64,000 bases of DNA from Lachnospiraceae bacterium (GCA_029053015.1 JAIDHX010000039.1:62001-126000); one strand, 5' to 3'; counted from the stretch's first letter, positions 6,725 to 16,215 are shown. Made by a program: numbers and translations. The notes: generated by a model from the letters alone, not told the origin.

Positions 6725-9424
6725 ATGGAGCAGATACATTTGACGGATCTTTTTGACGTGGAGACACTTCAGCGTCTGCAGGACACTTTTTCTTCCGCAT
6801 TGGGTATCTCGACAGGAATTTCCGATGAGAATGGAGTGGCACTGACAAACCATGTTTCTAACTGCGAGTTTTGCAGTAAATATACAAAGGGATCCGAAGA
6901 GGGGTTAAAAAGATGCCAGCTTTGTGATAAGCACGGTGCAGAACAGGCGATGGAAAGCGGAGGAATGAAGCTGTATACCTGCCATGCGGGTCTGACGGAC
7001 TATGCAGTGCCGATTATAGTGGAGGGGAAGTGTATAGGAAGCATTTTAGGCGGGCAGGTTCTGCAAAAGCCATTACCTGAGGAGAAGGTCAGGGCGTATG
7101 CAGAGGAATTGGACATTTCACCGGAAGAATATGTGGCTGCCGCAAAGAAAATTCCGATTGTTTCCAAAGAGAAATTAGAGAGTACTTTAAAATTTCTGCA
7201 TAACATAGTGGATTTGCTCTTTAAAATGGCATATGAACGGTATAAAACCTTGCAAATGAGCAGTGAAATAGAGCGAGAAGCCCATATGAAGTCGGATTTC
7301 CTGGCGAACATGAGCCATGAGATTCGAACCCCTATGAATGCGGTTATCGGTATGGCGGAGATGGCGCTTAGGGAGGAACTGCCCCCCCCGGCCAGAAGGT
7401 ATATCAAGCAGATTATGGCTTCCGGGAAAACTCTGCTTGCCATCATCAATGATATTCTTGACTTTTCAAAGATTGAATCGGGGAAGATGGATATCAATCT
7501 GACAGAGTACGAACCATTTTCCATTGTGAAAGATATTGCCGACGTCATTATGACGAGGATTGGGGATAAGAAGCTGGAGCTGCTGGTGGATGTGGCGCCG
7601 GATATTCCGAGACAATTGATGGGAGACAGCATCCGCATCCGGCAGATTATTATCAATCTGGCGAACAACGCAGTAAAATTTACAAAAACGGGGTATGTTT
7701 ATCTTTCAATCGGGTATGAGAAGATATCAGACCGCAGGATCATGTTAAAAGTTCTGGTCGAAGACACGGGAATCGGAATTAAAAAGGAGGATATGGGAAA
7801 GCTGTTCCAGTCTTTCCAGCAGTTGGACAGTAAGAGAAATCGTAACGTCGAGGGAACCGGTCTGGGGCTTGCCATTTCAAAGCAGTTGGTTACATTGATG
7901 AACGGACATATATGGGTAGAGAGTGAATATGAAAAAGGAAGCCGCTTTTTCTTTGAGATTCCCCAGTTCGTGATAGATGATATGCCTTCGGTAGAAATCA
8001 AGGAGGAAAATTCAACGGTAGCGGGACTTTTCTGCACAAATAAGTACATGCGGGCCAATATGAAAAAAATGCTGGAACAATTGCATGTGGAGTGCCTGCT
8101 GGTGCAGGAGAGGGAGGATTTAAAGCGCTTAGAAGAGAGAAACGCCGAGTTTTTCTTTATTGAATTGGAAGACAATAGTTATGCATCCGTTACATATGAT
8201 TATATGGTATCGCATCCTCGTATGACGGGGGTCTGGGTAACCCGATTTGGCGAAAAGATAAAACCATTTCAGGAAAATGTGATAGCAGTTCCCAAACCGC
8301 TTCACATTATGTCGCTCTCTCAAATTTTGGCGCATGAAGATTTATACGGCGGAGAGGATGATTCGGAGGAAGACTTTGAATTTATTGCACCGGAGGCGGA
8401 AATTCTCGTCGTGGATGACAATATGCCGAATCTCATGGTGGCTGAGGGAATACTGGCACCGCTGCAGATGAAGATTGACAAGGCAGCCGGTGGAAAGCAG
8501 GCTCTTGCAATGATAGAAAGGAAGCATTATGATTTGATATTTATGGATCATATGATGCCGGAGCTGGATGGAATAGAGACAACGCGTATTATCCGCCGTT
8601 TTCACGAAGACTATGACAATGTTCCCATTATTGCACTGACTGCGAACGTGATGGAAGAGTCGCAGGCGATGTTTTTGGTGGAAGGCATGAATGACTTCGT
8701 GGCAAAGCCGATCGAACTGAAGGTCATCGTATCCAAGATTAAGCAATGGCTGCCGCCGGAAAAGATACAGAAGATTGAGGGAGAGAGCGAGAAGAAAGAG
8801 CAAAGGCAGGAGAGGCTGAAACATATTGCGGAGCAGATAAGTATTCCGAAATTGGATGTACCATCGGCTATGAGACTTGCGGGAAGTGAGGAACTGTTCT
8901 GGCAGATTCTGAGAGAGTATGCCAGAAGTATTCCGAAGAAGGCAAAGCTGATACAGCAGTATTTTGATGAAAAGAACTGGAAAAACTATACCATTGAGAC
9001 ACATGCGTTGAAGAGTTTTTCCAAGCAGGTGGGAGCGTTGGAACTGTCAGAGCTGGCGGCTAAAATGGAGCAGGCGGGCAACGAATACGACATAAAATTT
9101 ATTCTTGCACATCATGACGAGCTGCTGCAGAAGTATCAGGCGTATGAACCCATTTTGGAGAAGTATCTGGATTCGCCGGAAAAGGCGGTAAAACTGAAGG
9201 ATGTTTATGATGGCGAAAAGGTATTGAGTCTGCTGGACGGTATGGAGGAAGCCATTGAAAATCTGGATATGGACGCCATGGATGCTGTGGTGGAAGGACT
9301 GGATAAAATGTTGTTTCCGAAAGAACAAGAGAAATATTTGGCACAGATGAAAGAGGCGGTGGAAGGTTTGGATGTGGAAACCTGTGAAACGGTCTTGACG
9401 GAGTGGAAAAAGGTATTAAAATGA
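6725..9424 (+). CDS. PocR-domain hybrid sensor histidine kinase
   Basis: An 899-residue cytoplasmic hybrid kinase with no membrane segments. Residues about 5-165 form a PocR ligand-binding domain (LTDLFDVETLQRLQDTFS, the Cys-rich CEFCSKY and CQLCDKHG segments, LGGQVL). A HisKA domain follows with phosphoacceptor His198 in NMSHEIRTPMN, then an HATPase (NNAVKFT, DTGIGIKKED, GTGLGLAI), a receiver with Asp608 (FMDHMMPELDG) and an HPt domain with His760 (THALKSF). All phosphorelay residues are present. PocR domains bind small molecules, often short-chain or aromatic compounds. The response regulator starting 35 bases downstream is its likely partner. Confidence 0.93.
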   Translation: MEQIHLTDLFDVETLQRLQDTFSSALGISTGISDENGVALTNHVSNCEFCSKYTKGSEEGLKRCQLCDKHGAEQAMESGGMKLYTCHAGLTDYAVPIIVEGKCIGSILGGQVLQKPLPEEKVRAYAEELDISPEEYVAAAKKIPIVSKEKLESTLKFLHNIVDLLFKMAYERYKTLQMSSEIEREAHMKSDFLANMSHEIRTPMNAVIGMAEMALREELPPPARRYIKQIMASGKTLLAIINDILDFSKIESGKMDINLTEYEPFSIVKDIADVIMTRIGDKKLELLVDVAPDIPRQLMGDSIRIRQIIINLANNAVKFTKTGYVYLSIGYEKISDRRIMLKVLVEDTGIGIKKEDMGKLFQSFQQLDSKRNRNVEGTGLGLAISKQLVTLMNGHIWVESEYEKGSRFFFEIPQFVIDDMPSVEIKEENSTVAGLFCTNKYMRANMKKMLEQLHVECLLVQEREDLKRLEERNAEFFFIELEDNSYASVTYDYMVSHPRMTGVWVTRFGEKIKPFQENVIAVPKPLHIMSLSQILAHEDLYGGEDDSEEDFEFIAPEAEILVVDDNMPNLMVAEGILAPLQMKIDKAAGGKQALAMIERKHYDLIFMDHMMPELDGIETTRIIRRFHEDYDNVPIIALTANVMEESQAMFLVEGMNDFVAKPIELKVIVSKIKQWLPPEKIQKIEGESEKKEQRQERLKHIAEQISIPKLDVPSAMRLAGSEELFWQILREYARSIPKKAKLIQQYFDEKNWKNYTIETHALKSFSKQVGALELSELAAKMEQAGNEYDIKFILAHHDELLQKYQAYEPILEKYLDSPEKAVKLKDVYDGEKVLSLLDGMEEAIENLDMDAMDAVVEGLDKMLFPKEQEKYLAQMKEAVEGLDVETCETVLTEWKKVLK

Positions 9425-9459
9425 AAGTGTAGGAATCTTCAAACAGTGGAGGGATAGCT

Positions 9460-10284
9460 ATGAAGTATAAAGTACTGCTCACCGGAAATAACAAAACAAT
9501 CATCAATGAGTTTTTTACTTATACGGATTCGGAGTTTGAGAGTATGACTACTTCGGAGCGCTATGATGATATCATGAATCATCTTACCTATATACAGCCG
9601 GAGGCATTTGTATATTGTCTTTTTCAGGAGAGGCTTGATGATTTGAAACGTTTTGCCAATATGGAGCGGCAGATATCGGAACACGATATTCCCCTTGTCA
9701 TTGTGGGAGATGCAGAGGAATGTCGTAAATTCGCGAAAATGGCTCCGCAGATGCACCCTTTGGTACTCCAGAAGCCTATTTCAGCGCAGGCCATTGCGAG
9801 AGCTATTATCAGCATGCTGAAGGAGAAGGAGGAGCATGCTGAGCTTGATGAGCCGGATGACAAGGAAGGCATGCCGGCAGAGGGAATATCTTCCGGAGAG
9901 GAAGCGGCGCTGGAAGAAAAGCCGAAGAAGCATATCCTGATTGTAGATGACGACAGCAGAGTGCTGCGGATGCTGAAGACTTATCTGGCAGACCGGTATG
10001 AGCTGGCTACGGCAATCAACGGCAAGGTAGCGTTAAAATTTTTGGAGACTAAGAGTACGGATTTGGTGCTGCTGGATTATGAAATGCCGACAGAGAACGG
10101 AGCTGCCGTACTGGAAAAAATCCGTGCCAACGGGAAAACGAAGAATTTGCCGGTTGTCTTTTTGACGGGTGTTACGAAGGAGAATAAGATTAAGGAAGTG
10201 GTGAATCTGAATATTCAGGGCTATCTGATAAAGCCTGTTGACATGGAAAAGCTTTTATCTACCATCAAAGGCATTTTGGGATAG
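9460..10284 (+). CDS. Response regulator with N-terminal receiver-like and C-terminal receiver domain
   Basis: The C-terminal 120 residues are a canonical receiver: ILIVDDDSR, the phosphoacceptor Asp in LVLLDYEMP, FLTG and the Lys in LIKPVD. The first 115 residues look like a second, degenerate receiver fold (KVLLTGNN at the start, PLVIVGDAEE, LQKPISA) lacking the acidic pair and phosphoacceptor. An acidic, low-complexity linker (about residues 125-155) joins them. There is no DNA-binding or enzymatic output domain, so it probably acts by protein contact. It directly follows the PocR hybrid kinase behind GGAGGGA, suggesting it receives phosphate from that HPt domain. Confidence 0.85.
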   Translation: MKYKVLLTGNNKTIINEFFTYTDSEFESMTTSERYDDIMNHLTYIQPEAFVYCLFQERLDDLKRFANMERQISEHDIPLVIVGDAEECRKFAKMAPQMHPLVLQKPISAQAIARAIISMLKEKEEHAELDEPDDKEGMPAEGISSGEEAALEEKPKKHILIVDDDSRVLRMLKTYLADRYELATAINGKVALKFLETKSTDLVLLDYEMPTENGAAVLEKIRANGKTKNLPVVFLTGVTKENKIKEVVNLNIQGYLIKPVDMEKLLSTIKGILG

Positions 10285-10308
10285 AAAATGATTGCAGGAG
10301 GGAAGAAA

Positions 10309-11193
10309 ATGCAAAAATCAAAAGTATATTTTACGAAAAAAATCACACCGGAAACAGTGGTAGAAATGTTCAAAGTATTGAATATTGATCTGCCGGGCAA
10401 AGTGGCCGTTAAAGTGCATTCCGGGGAGGCGGGGAATCAGAATTATCTTCATCCGGAGTTTATGCGTCCGATGGTGGAGTATGTGAAAGGTACTATTGTG
10501 GAATGTAATACTGCCTATGATGGTGAGAGGAATTCCACTGAAAAGCATCAAAAGCTGATAGCAGATCACGGATGGACAAAATATTTTGATGTTGATATTA
10601 TGGATGCCGAAGGACCGGATATGGTACTGCCAATTACAAATGGCAAAGTACTCAAGGAGAATTTAGTAGGAAAAAATATAGCAAATTATGATTCCATGCT
10701 GATATTATCTCATTTTAAAGGTCATCCGGCAGGCGGATACGGTGGAGCCTTAAAACAGTTATCCATTGGCTGTGCATCTACCGTGGGCAAATGCCTCATT
10801 CATTCCGGAGGGCTTATCACGGACCAGAATATTGTATGGGAACATATGGCTGAACAGGATGTATTCTGTGAATCCATGGCGGATGCGGCTGAGAGCGTAG
10901 CAGAGCTTTTTAAAGGGAAAATTGCTTATGTGAATATGATGTGCAATCTGTCTGTGGATTGTGATTGCTGTGCGGTAGCAGAGGACCCGTGTATGGCGGA
11001 CATCGGTATTTTATCATCTCTGGATCCGGTGGCTCTTGACCAGGCCTGCATGGATTTAATTTATCAGTCAGACGATCCCGGCAGAGACCATTTCCTGCAT
11101 CGGGTAGAATCGCTGCATGGCACGCATACCATTGACGCGGCTTCCGAACTGGGATTTGGTACAAAAGAATATGAATTAGTATGCATTGATTAA
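10309..11193 (+). CDS. DUF362 domain protein
   Basis: A DUF362 protein of 294 residues: VAVKVHSGEAG near the start, a central LSHFKGHPAGGYGGALK segment and a Cys-rich CDCCAVAEDPCM segment that may bind an iron-sulfur cluster. DUF362 proteins are linked to redox chemistry but have no agreed reaction. Unlike the paralogue at 46453-47568, no 2x[4Fe-4S] ferredoxin domain is fused. The start at 10309 is chosen because GCAGGAGGG lies 8-16 bases upstream; an in-frame ATG at 10288 precedes the site. It follows the response regulator closely and is ended by a strong terminator, so it likely shares the operon. Confidence 0.85.
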   Translation: MQKSKVYFTKKITPETVVEMFKVLNIDLPGKVAVKVHSGEAGNQNYLHPEFMRPMVEYVKGTIVECNTAYDGERNSTEKHQKLIADHGWTKYFDVDIMDAEGPDMVLPITNGKVLKENLVGKNIANYDSMLILSHFKGHPAGGYGGALKQLSIGCASTVGKCLIHSGGLITDQNIVWEHMAEQDVFCESMADAAESVAELFKGKIAYVNMMCNLSVDCDCCAVAEDPCMADIGILSSLDPVALDQACMDLIYQSDDPGRDHFLHRVESLHGTHTIDAASELGFGTKEYELVCID

Positions 11194-11211
11194 TTGTAGG
11201 TTCTAAATGAA

Positions 11212-11254
11212 AACAGCGGCCTGCCCTGAATGTTCGGGGCAGGCTGTTTTTTTT
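11212..11254 (+). terminator. Strong intrinsic terminator
   Basis: A G+C-rich stem (CCTGCCC with GGGCAGG, extended by AACAGC/GCTGTT with a small bulge) is followed by eight T. It ends the operon that starts near 5180. Confidence 0.9.
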
Positions 11255-11303
11255 ACAGATACACATTTGGAAAAAGTACTAAAAATTATTTGTAATCAAA
11301 ATA

Positions 11304-11981
11304 CTATTTTTTCCCAGTTGCAGAAGAATATTTGTTTATGATTGGTTCGACAGTCTGATATACCTCAAGATAATTAGTGTAGTTTTTTCTGAGTTCATTA
11401 CGCACGTTGATAGAAAATTTTTCTTTACCATAATGTTTTACAACAATGGAGGCAACTTTGTTGATGACTGCTTGTTTATATCCGGCAGCACTGACTGCCT
11501 TTTGGATTTCTGTGTTGAGCTGGACTTTCCTTTTTGAAAGAGTTGTATTACCTTTAACGGCCTTATTGATAGTCTTGACAGTCATAGAATTTTGCGAAGA
11601 GGGTTTTTGGGGTGTCAAGTCAATTTTGGTTTGGCGTGTAATAACGGAAGAACTTAGCTCATGCAAAAAAGAAATGATATTATCATAATCGGTATCCTTA
11701 CTTACAATTACATATTTACATTTGTTATTGTCATTTTTGCCAATTAGATAACCAAGATAAGAAACAAGGTGCATATCTAATGATTGCTTTTTTGCAGGAA
11801 CCATATGTGAATGCTGTTCGGACAAGTTAAAGGCTGAGAGTGTTTTGATATCGATTTTACGAGCATTTTCGGTAGAAAAGATATGTATATGGTCATGAGG
11901 TCCCAATTTGTTGGAACAGGACAGATCGCTTTCGCTAACATTTTCATAATCAATTAAATAATATGTTTCAATAATAGACAT
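11304..11981 (-). CDS. PIN-like/NYN-type nuclease domain protein
   Basis: The first 115 residues have the PIN/NYN arrangement of acidic residues: LIDYENV near the start, SLDMHLVSYLG in the middle and VIVSKDTDYDNI later, together forming a likely metal site. The rest is a basic tail without a recognised domain, perhaps for RNA binding. Such proteins usually act as endoribonucleases, but no partner antitoxin is adjacent, so a toxin role is not supported. A GGGGGG site precedes the ATG at 11981. It stands alone between convergent and divergent neighbours and is visibly A+T-richer than the operon on its left. Confidence 0.7.
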   Translation of the reverse strand: MSIIETYYLIDYENVSESDLSCSNKLGPHDHIHIFSTENARKIDIKTLSAFNLSEQHSHMVPAKKQSLDMHLVSYLGYLIGKNDNNKCKYVIVSKDTDYDNIISFLHELSSSVITRQTKIDLTPQKPSSQNSMTVKTINKAVKGNTTLSKRKVQLNTEIQKAVSAAGYKQAVINKVASIVVKHYGKEKFSINVRNELRKNYTNYLEVYQTVEPIINKYSSATGKK

Positions 11982-12204
11982 AGTTTACCCCCCATTACTA
12001 TTTGTATTTTGACTTTAGATAAGTATATTACAAGTGAAGTATATCACATATAAAGTAAAATAGCGAGAAGAACTAAAATATGTTATATGAAATTAACATT
12101 TCAGAAACAAAAGTCAAACATTATGCAAACAATGAGGTGTTATCCTCATACCATCAAATGAAATACAAAACAACATTGAGCAGAAGAAAGGTAGGTATTG
12201 CATA

Positions 12205-12573
12205 ATGAAAAAGAGTACATTTGTAGCAATGATTTTAGGAACAATTGGAGGAATTTTGTTTGCGCTTGGCATGTGTATGGCGTTGATTCCGGAATGGAAT
12301 GCGTTCCAGCCGGGTGTCGTTATGGGAGTTATCGGCGCGGTCGTGCTGCTGGTTATGGTGCTTGTGTGGAGAAAGATGGAAAACAAGGCACCGATTAAGC
12401 TGTCCGGCAAGACAATCGGCGCGACACTGATAGGTATTATCGGTGCACTGTTGCTTGGCGTTGGCATGTGTCTGACGATGGTGTGGAGTCATATGATTGT
12501 CGGTATTATTGTTGGGATTGTGGGAATCGTAGTTCTCCTTTGCCTGATTCCGTTTATAAAAGGATTAAAGTAA
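12205..12573 (+). CDS. Small four-helix membrane protein
   Basis: The 122-residue product has four hydrophobic segments (about residues 8-28, 36-56, 70-90, 96-116) separated by short charged loops, and two similar halves (a GTIGGILFALGMCM segment and a GIIGALLLGVGMCL segment), suggesting internal duplication. No enzymatic motif. It leads a run of same-strand genes that ends in a two-component system and further membrane proteins, so an envelope role is plausible but unproven. Confidence 0.75.
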   Translation: MKKSTFVAMILGTIGGILFALGMCMALIPEWNAFQPGVVMGVIGAVVLLVMVLVWRKMENKAPIKLSGKTIGATLIGIIGALLLGVGMCLTMVWSHMIVGIIVGIVGIVVLLCLIPFIKGLK

Positions 12574-12602
12574 AATATCAAAAAGAAATGGAGAGAAAAG
12601 AT

Positions 12603-12917
12603 ATGGCAAAATCAAAATTAGTAAAGGCAAATGAAAAGATTGCAAAAGGAGTGGTTGGCGGCTATAAGAAAATCGAAGAGGGAGTAGTTGGCGGCTACAA
12701 AAAAATTGAGAAAGGAGCAGTAGGCGGTTTCAACAAAATTGCCGATAAGTTTGTGGACAATTTTCTGACGAAGGAAGGCGAATCGGTGGAAGAGGCGAGG
12801 GCACGGCTGGCAGCAGAGCAGAAGGAAAGAGAGGCAAAGAGTGTTGCGGCGCGAGAAGCGCGTGGACACAATTTGGACACAAATTATAAACAAAACAGAA
12901 ACAAAAGTATGCTATAA
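12603..12917 (+). CDS. Small protein with amphipathic 11-residue repeats
   Basis: A 104-residue protein. Residues about 13-45 hold three 11-residue repeats with consensus GVVGGYKKIEE (last copy GAVGGFNKIAD), giving an amphipathic, apolipoprotein-like surface. A charged helical tail rich in Glu, Ala and Arg follows. No signal peptide or membrane span. The start at 12603 follows GGAGAG; an upstream in-frame extension overlapping the previous gene has no ribosome site. The repeats suggest peripheral membrane binding or oligomerisation. Function unknown. Confidence 0.72.
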   Translation: MAKSKLVKANEKIAKGVVGGYKKIEEGVVGGYKKIEKGAVGGFNKIADKFVDNFLTKEGESVEEARARLAAEQKEREAKSVAAREARGHNLDTNYKQNRNKSML

Positions 12918-12947
12918 TACCCTTATATCTTACAGGGGAGGCATTAG

Positions 12948-13895
12948 ATGAATTTACAGAGCATGAAAGAACGGTCAAAGAATATATGCGGGAAATTTTG
13001 CAGGAAAGTATTCTTTTTGCCTCCGATTCCGACCCTGCTGATTTCGATTCCGGCTTATGTACTTGTTATTTACGCGCTTGCAGCTGAAAATGTGAATCCG
13101 GTTATTGCGTATGTTGCGTATTGTTGGTCTGCCTATGCGCTTGTTATTACCACCACGGGAATGGTGGGCATCGTGCGCTTTGTCCGGCGAGGGATAAAAG
13201 AGCATCCGCTTGTGAGGAAACTGCTGGATATTCCTCTGGTCGGCAGGTATTTGGAGGAAGACAGGTTCAGGGCGGAGGCAGCCTTGTACTCGGGATTTTT
13301 GATTAATCTTTTCTATGCCGGCGTAAAAATGTTTTCGGGAATTCTTTATCAGTCTGTGTGGTTTGTGACGTTGGCGGTATACTATATTCTGCTTGCCATC
13401 ATGCGTTTTTCCCTGCTTCACCATGTGAGAAAGCAGGGAAAAAATATAGTTTCTGAATGGAAAAGATACCGTCTGTGCGGCATTATTTTATTGTTTATGA
13501 ATATTGCGCTGGCAGGCATCGTTATCCTTGTTATACACCAAAACAGCGGATTTGAATATCCGGGTGTGCTGATTTACATTATGGCAATGTATGCTTTTTA
13601 TGCGACGATTACGGCTGTATGGAATGTGGTAAAATTCAGGAAGTATGGAAGCCCCGTTTTGTCAGCGGCAAAGGTGATTAACCTGACGGCGGCGATGGTG
13701 TCCATGCTTTCGCTGGAAACCGCCATGCTGACGCAGTTTGGTGCGGCTGATGATGCAAATTTCAGGCGGATTATGACTGCGTCCACCGGAGCAGGCGTAA
13801 GCGTCATTGTACTGGGAATGGCGGCTTATATGATGATACATGCAACTAAAAAATTAAAGGACGACAACGGGAAGGGAGATGCGGTTTATGGTTAA
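12948..13895 (+). CDS. Multi-spanning membrane protein of unknown function
   Basis: The 315-residue protein has about eight hydrophobic segments, preceded by a basic 20-residue N terminus, and a long charged loop at about residues 80-110. No catalytic or transport motif was recognised. GGGGAGG lies eight bases before the ATG. Its end overlaps the response regulator start, so it is translationally coupled to the two-component system and may be its target or an accessory sensor. Confidence 0.75.
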   Translation: MNLQSMKERSKNICGKFCRKVFFLPPIPTLLISIPAYVLVIYALAAENVNPVIAYVAYCWSAYALVITTTGMVGIVRFVRRGIKEHPLVRKLLDIPLVGRYLEEDRFRAEAALYSGFLINLFYAGVKMFSGILYQSVWFVTLAVYYILLAIMRFSLLHHVRKQGKNIVSEWKRYRLCGIILLFMNIALAGIVILVIHQNSGFEYPGVLIYIMAMYAFYATITAVWNVVKFRKYGSPVLSAAKVINLTAAMVSMLSLETAMLTQFGAADDANFRRIMTASTGAGVSVIVLGMAAYMMIHATKKLKDDNGKGDAVYG

Positions 13896-14559
13896 TATCC
13901 TTGTAGTGGAAGATGATATGAAGCTGAATCAGATTGTCTGTACCTACTTAAATGACAGTGGATTTCAGGCAAAGGGCTGCCTTAACGCAAAAGAGGCGTA
14001 TGAGGAAATGTACAACAACCTGTATGAACTGATTATCTCTGATATTATGATGCCGGAGGTGGACGGGTTTGAGTTCGCCCGTACAATCAGGCAGGTGAAT
14101 AAAAACATTCCCATTCTGTTTATGTCGGCAAAGGATGATCTGCCGTCAAAGCAAAAAGGCTTTCAGCTTGGCATAGACGACTACATGGTAAAGCCCATAG
14201 AACTGGCTGAACTTTTGCTGCGGGTAAGGGCGCTGCTGCGCAGAGCTAACATCGAGATGGAGCGGAAAATCACGGTAGGGAATCTGGTGCTGGATGCGGA
14301 CGGGATGAGCGCGGAGATTGATGGTGAGGAAATCGCACTTACAACGCGGGAGTTCAATATTATGTATAAACTGTTATCGTACCCCAAAAAGACATTTTCA
14401 AGGGCGCAGCTTATGGACGAATTCTGGGGTATGGACAGCGATACCAGTCTTCGTGCGGTAGACGTGTATGTGACAAAGCTTCGGGATAAATTGTCGGCCT
14501 GCGACGGGTTTAAGATTGTGACGGTGAGAGGGCTTGGATATAAGGCGGTGCTGCAATGA
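13888..14559 (+). CDS. OmpR-family response regulator
   Basis: Receiver domain (ILVVEDDMK, phosphoacceptor in IISDIMMPEVDG, MSAKDD, MVKPIE) plus a C-terminal winged helix (about residues 130-220, with LTTREFNIMYKL, VDVYVTKLRDKL and the final TVRGLGYKA). The full family length of 223 residues is present. The start is set at 13888, with GGGAG about ten bases upstream; ATG 13879 is too close to the site. It overlaps the preceding membrane gene and shares ATGA with the kinase gene that follows. It should be activated by that kinase and may autoregulate the operon. Confidence 0.93.
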   Translation: MVNILVVEDDMKLNQIVCTYLNDSGFQAKGCLNAKEAYEEMYNNLYELIISDIMMPEVDGFEFARTIRQVNKNIPILFMSAKDDLPSKQKGFQLGIDDYMVKPIELAELLLRVRALLRRANIEMERKITVGNLVLDADGMSAEIDGEEIALTTREFNIMYKLLSYPKKTFSRAQLMDEFWGMDSDTSLRAVDVYVTKLRDKLSACDGFKIVTVRGLGYKAVLQ

Positions 14560-15653
14560 AAAAAGATAAAAGGAATGATTCGGGACGGGTAAAGGAATGG
14601 CGTTTTGCGATTTCTCTTTTTGCTATTTACTGGGGTGTGCTTCTTCTGATGTCAGGTATTCATATGGGGCTGATTGTGATGATGGAGGAATTGCAATGGA
14701 ATGATTTTGTCAAGTCCTGTATCCCGATGCTCTACTGGGGAGCAGTGGCGGTAGGTCTTACCATGTTTACAAGGCAGAAAATAAAAAGTACGTATGAAGA
14801 CCCTCTGCATAAAATGGCGGAAGCGGCAAAGAAAGTGGCGGAAGGGAATTTTTCCGTTTATGTCCCGACCGTTCATACAGCGGATAAGCTGGATTATCTG
14901 GATGTCATGATACTTGATTTTAATAAAATGGTGGAGGAACTGGGCAGCATTGAGACATTGAAGACGGATTTCATATCCAATGTATCCCATGAAATGAAAA
15001 CGCCCATTTCTATTATCAAAAATTATGCGGAACTGCTTCAGGCAGAGCAAATACCGGAGGAGACAAGAATCGAATATGCAGCGTCTCTTGAGGATACTGC
15101 GGCAAGGCTGTCCAGTCTGATTGGCAATATACTGAAACTGAATAAGCTGGAAAACCAGCGGATTATGCCGGAAATGGAAACGTATGATGTATGCAGGCAG
15201 TTGTGCGAATGTATCCTGCAGTTTGAGGAGGCATGGGAGGAAAAAGGCGTTGAACTGGAAACGGAAATTGAGGATGCGGCAATGGTAAAAGCAGACAGCA
15301 GTCTTATGGAGCTGGTGTGGAACAATCTGCTTGGCAATGCAGTAAAGTTTACAGAAGCAGGGGGAAGCGTTACGGTCAGCCAGACATCGGATGAAAGCTA
15401 TATTAGAGTGGCAGTATCCGACACCGGGTGCGGGATGAGCAGGGAAAGTTTGCAGCATATTTTTGATAAATTTTATCAGGGGGATACTTCCCATTCGAGA
15501 GAGGGCAACGGACTGGGCCTGGCACTGGTAAAACGGGTGCTGGAACTTTTGGACGGCGATATTCAGGTGGTCAGTGAGGAAGGAAAGGGCAGTACCTTTA
15601 CCGTGACCCTGCCTGCGACAGATATCCGCAAGGCAAAAGGAGGCGTGTCATAA
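14556..15653 (+). CDS. Membrane sensor histidine kinase
   Basis: Two N-terminal membrane segments (about residues 18-42 and 52-72) with a very short outer loop, then a HAMP-like linker (DPLHKMAEAAKKVAEGNF), a HisKA domain with His145 in NVSHEMKTP, and an HATPase domain (NNLLGNAVKF, DTGCGMS, GNGLGLAL). The short outer loop suggests intramembrane sensing, as in kinases that detect cell-envelope stress through partner membrane proteins. It overlaps the regulator gene by ATGA. Neighbouring membrane proteins at 12205, 12948 and 15653 are candidates for that partner. Confidence 0.92.
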   Translation: MKKDKRNDSGRVKEWRFAISLFAIYWGVLLLMSGIHMGLIVMMEELQWNDFVKSCIPMLYWGAVAVGLTMFTRQKIKSTYEDPLHKMAEAAKKVAEGNFSVYVPTVHTADKLDYLDVMILDFNKMVEELGSIETLKTDFISNVSHEMKTPISIIKNYAELLQAEQIPEETRIEYAASLEDTAARLSSLIGNILKLNKLENQRIMPEMETYDVCRQLCECILQFEEAWEEKGVELETEIEDAAMVKADSSLMELVWNNLLGNAVKFTEAGGSVTVSQTSDESYIRVAVSDTGCGMSRESLQHIFDKFYQGDTSHSREGNGLGLALVKRVLELLDGDIQVVSEEGKGSTFTVTLPATDIRKAKGGVS

Positions 15654-16210
15654 TGAGTGGAGCAGAAAGAATACAGAAAGATTTTGTGGGATATGAATAT
15701 AAGGAAGTAGTGGCGGAGAACAGCAGACTTTCTTTTCTGCTGGACGGCTATGAGAATTTCGGATGGGAGATGGACGAGCGCTTGATGGAAAGCGGACAGG
15801 GCAGGAATATTCCTTCTCAGCCGAAGAAAACGGTGCTGCGGCTGAAACGGAACCGGAAGATTATCAATAAGATGGAACTGACAAGGCTGCAAAGACATTT
15901 TGAGGCATGCGTCAATGAGATAGATAAGCTGGAAAAGGAAAAAAATTCTGCTGCAACCATATACGCACTTGCAGTTGGTATTATCGGAACGGCATTTATG
16001 GCGGGCTCTGTGTTTGCAGTGACAGCGCAGCCGCCGCATATTGTTCTGTGCATTGTCCTTGCAGTGCCGGGTTTCTTGGGGTGGATATTGCCGTATTTTC
16101 TTTATAGATGGGTTCAGAAAAAGCAGACAGAGAAAGTTACGCCGTTGATTGAAGCAAAATATGATGAAATTTATGAGATATGCGAAAAGGGAAACAGACT
16201 GTTGTATTGA
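15653..16210 (+). CDS. Membrane protein with two central spans
   Basis: The 185-residue product has a charged N-terminal half with a coiled-coil stretch (LQRHFEACVNEIDKLEKEKN), two adjacent membrane spans at about residues 102-122 and 127-148, and a charged tail. The start overlaps the stop of the kinase gene by one base. It is conserved in layout with small accessory proteins of two-component operons, but I recognise no family. Confidence 0.72.
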   Translation: MSGAERIQKDFVGYEYKEVVAENSRLSFLLDGYENFGWEMDERLMESGQGRNIPSQPKKTVLRLKRNRKIINKMELTRLQRHFEACVNEIDKLEKEKNSAATIYALAVGIIGTAFMAGSVFAVTAQPPHIVLCIVLAVPGFLGWILPYFLYRWVQKKQTEKVTPLIEAKYDEIYEICEKGNRLLY

Positions 16211-16215
16211 AAAAA

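Noticed and set aside
12468..12602. Upstream extension of the repeat protein frame
   Set aside because: It overlaps the preceding membrane gene in another frame and has no ribosome site; GGAGAG lies before 12603.
14652..15494. 280-codon frame antisense to the histidine kinase
   Set aside because: The plus strand has full kinase motifs in order; the antisense frame has no known motif and no ribosome site.
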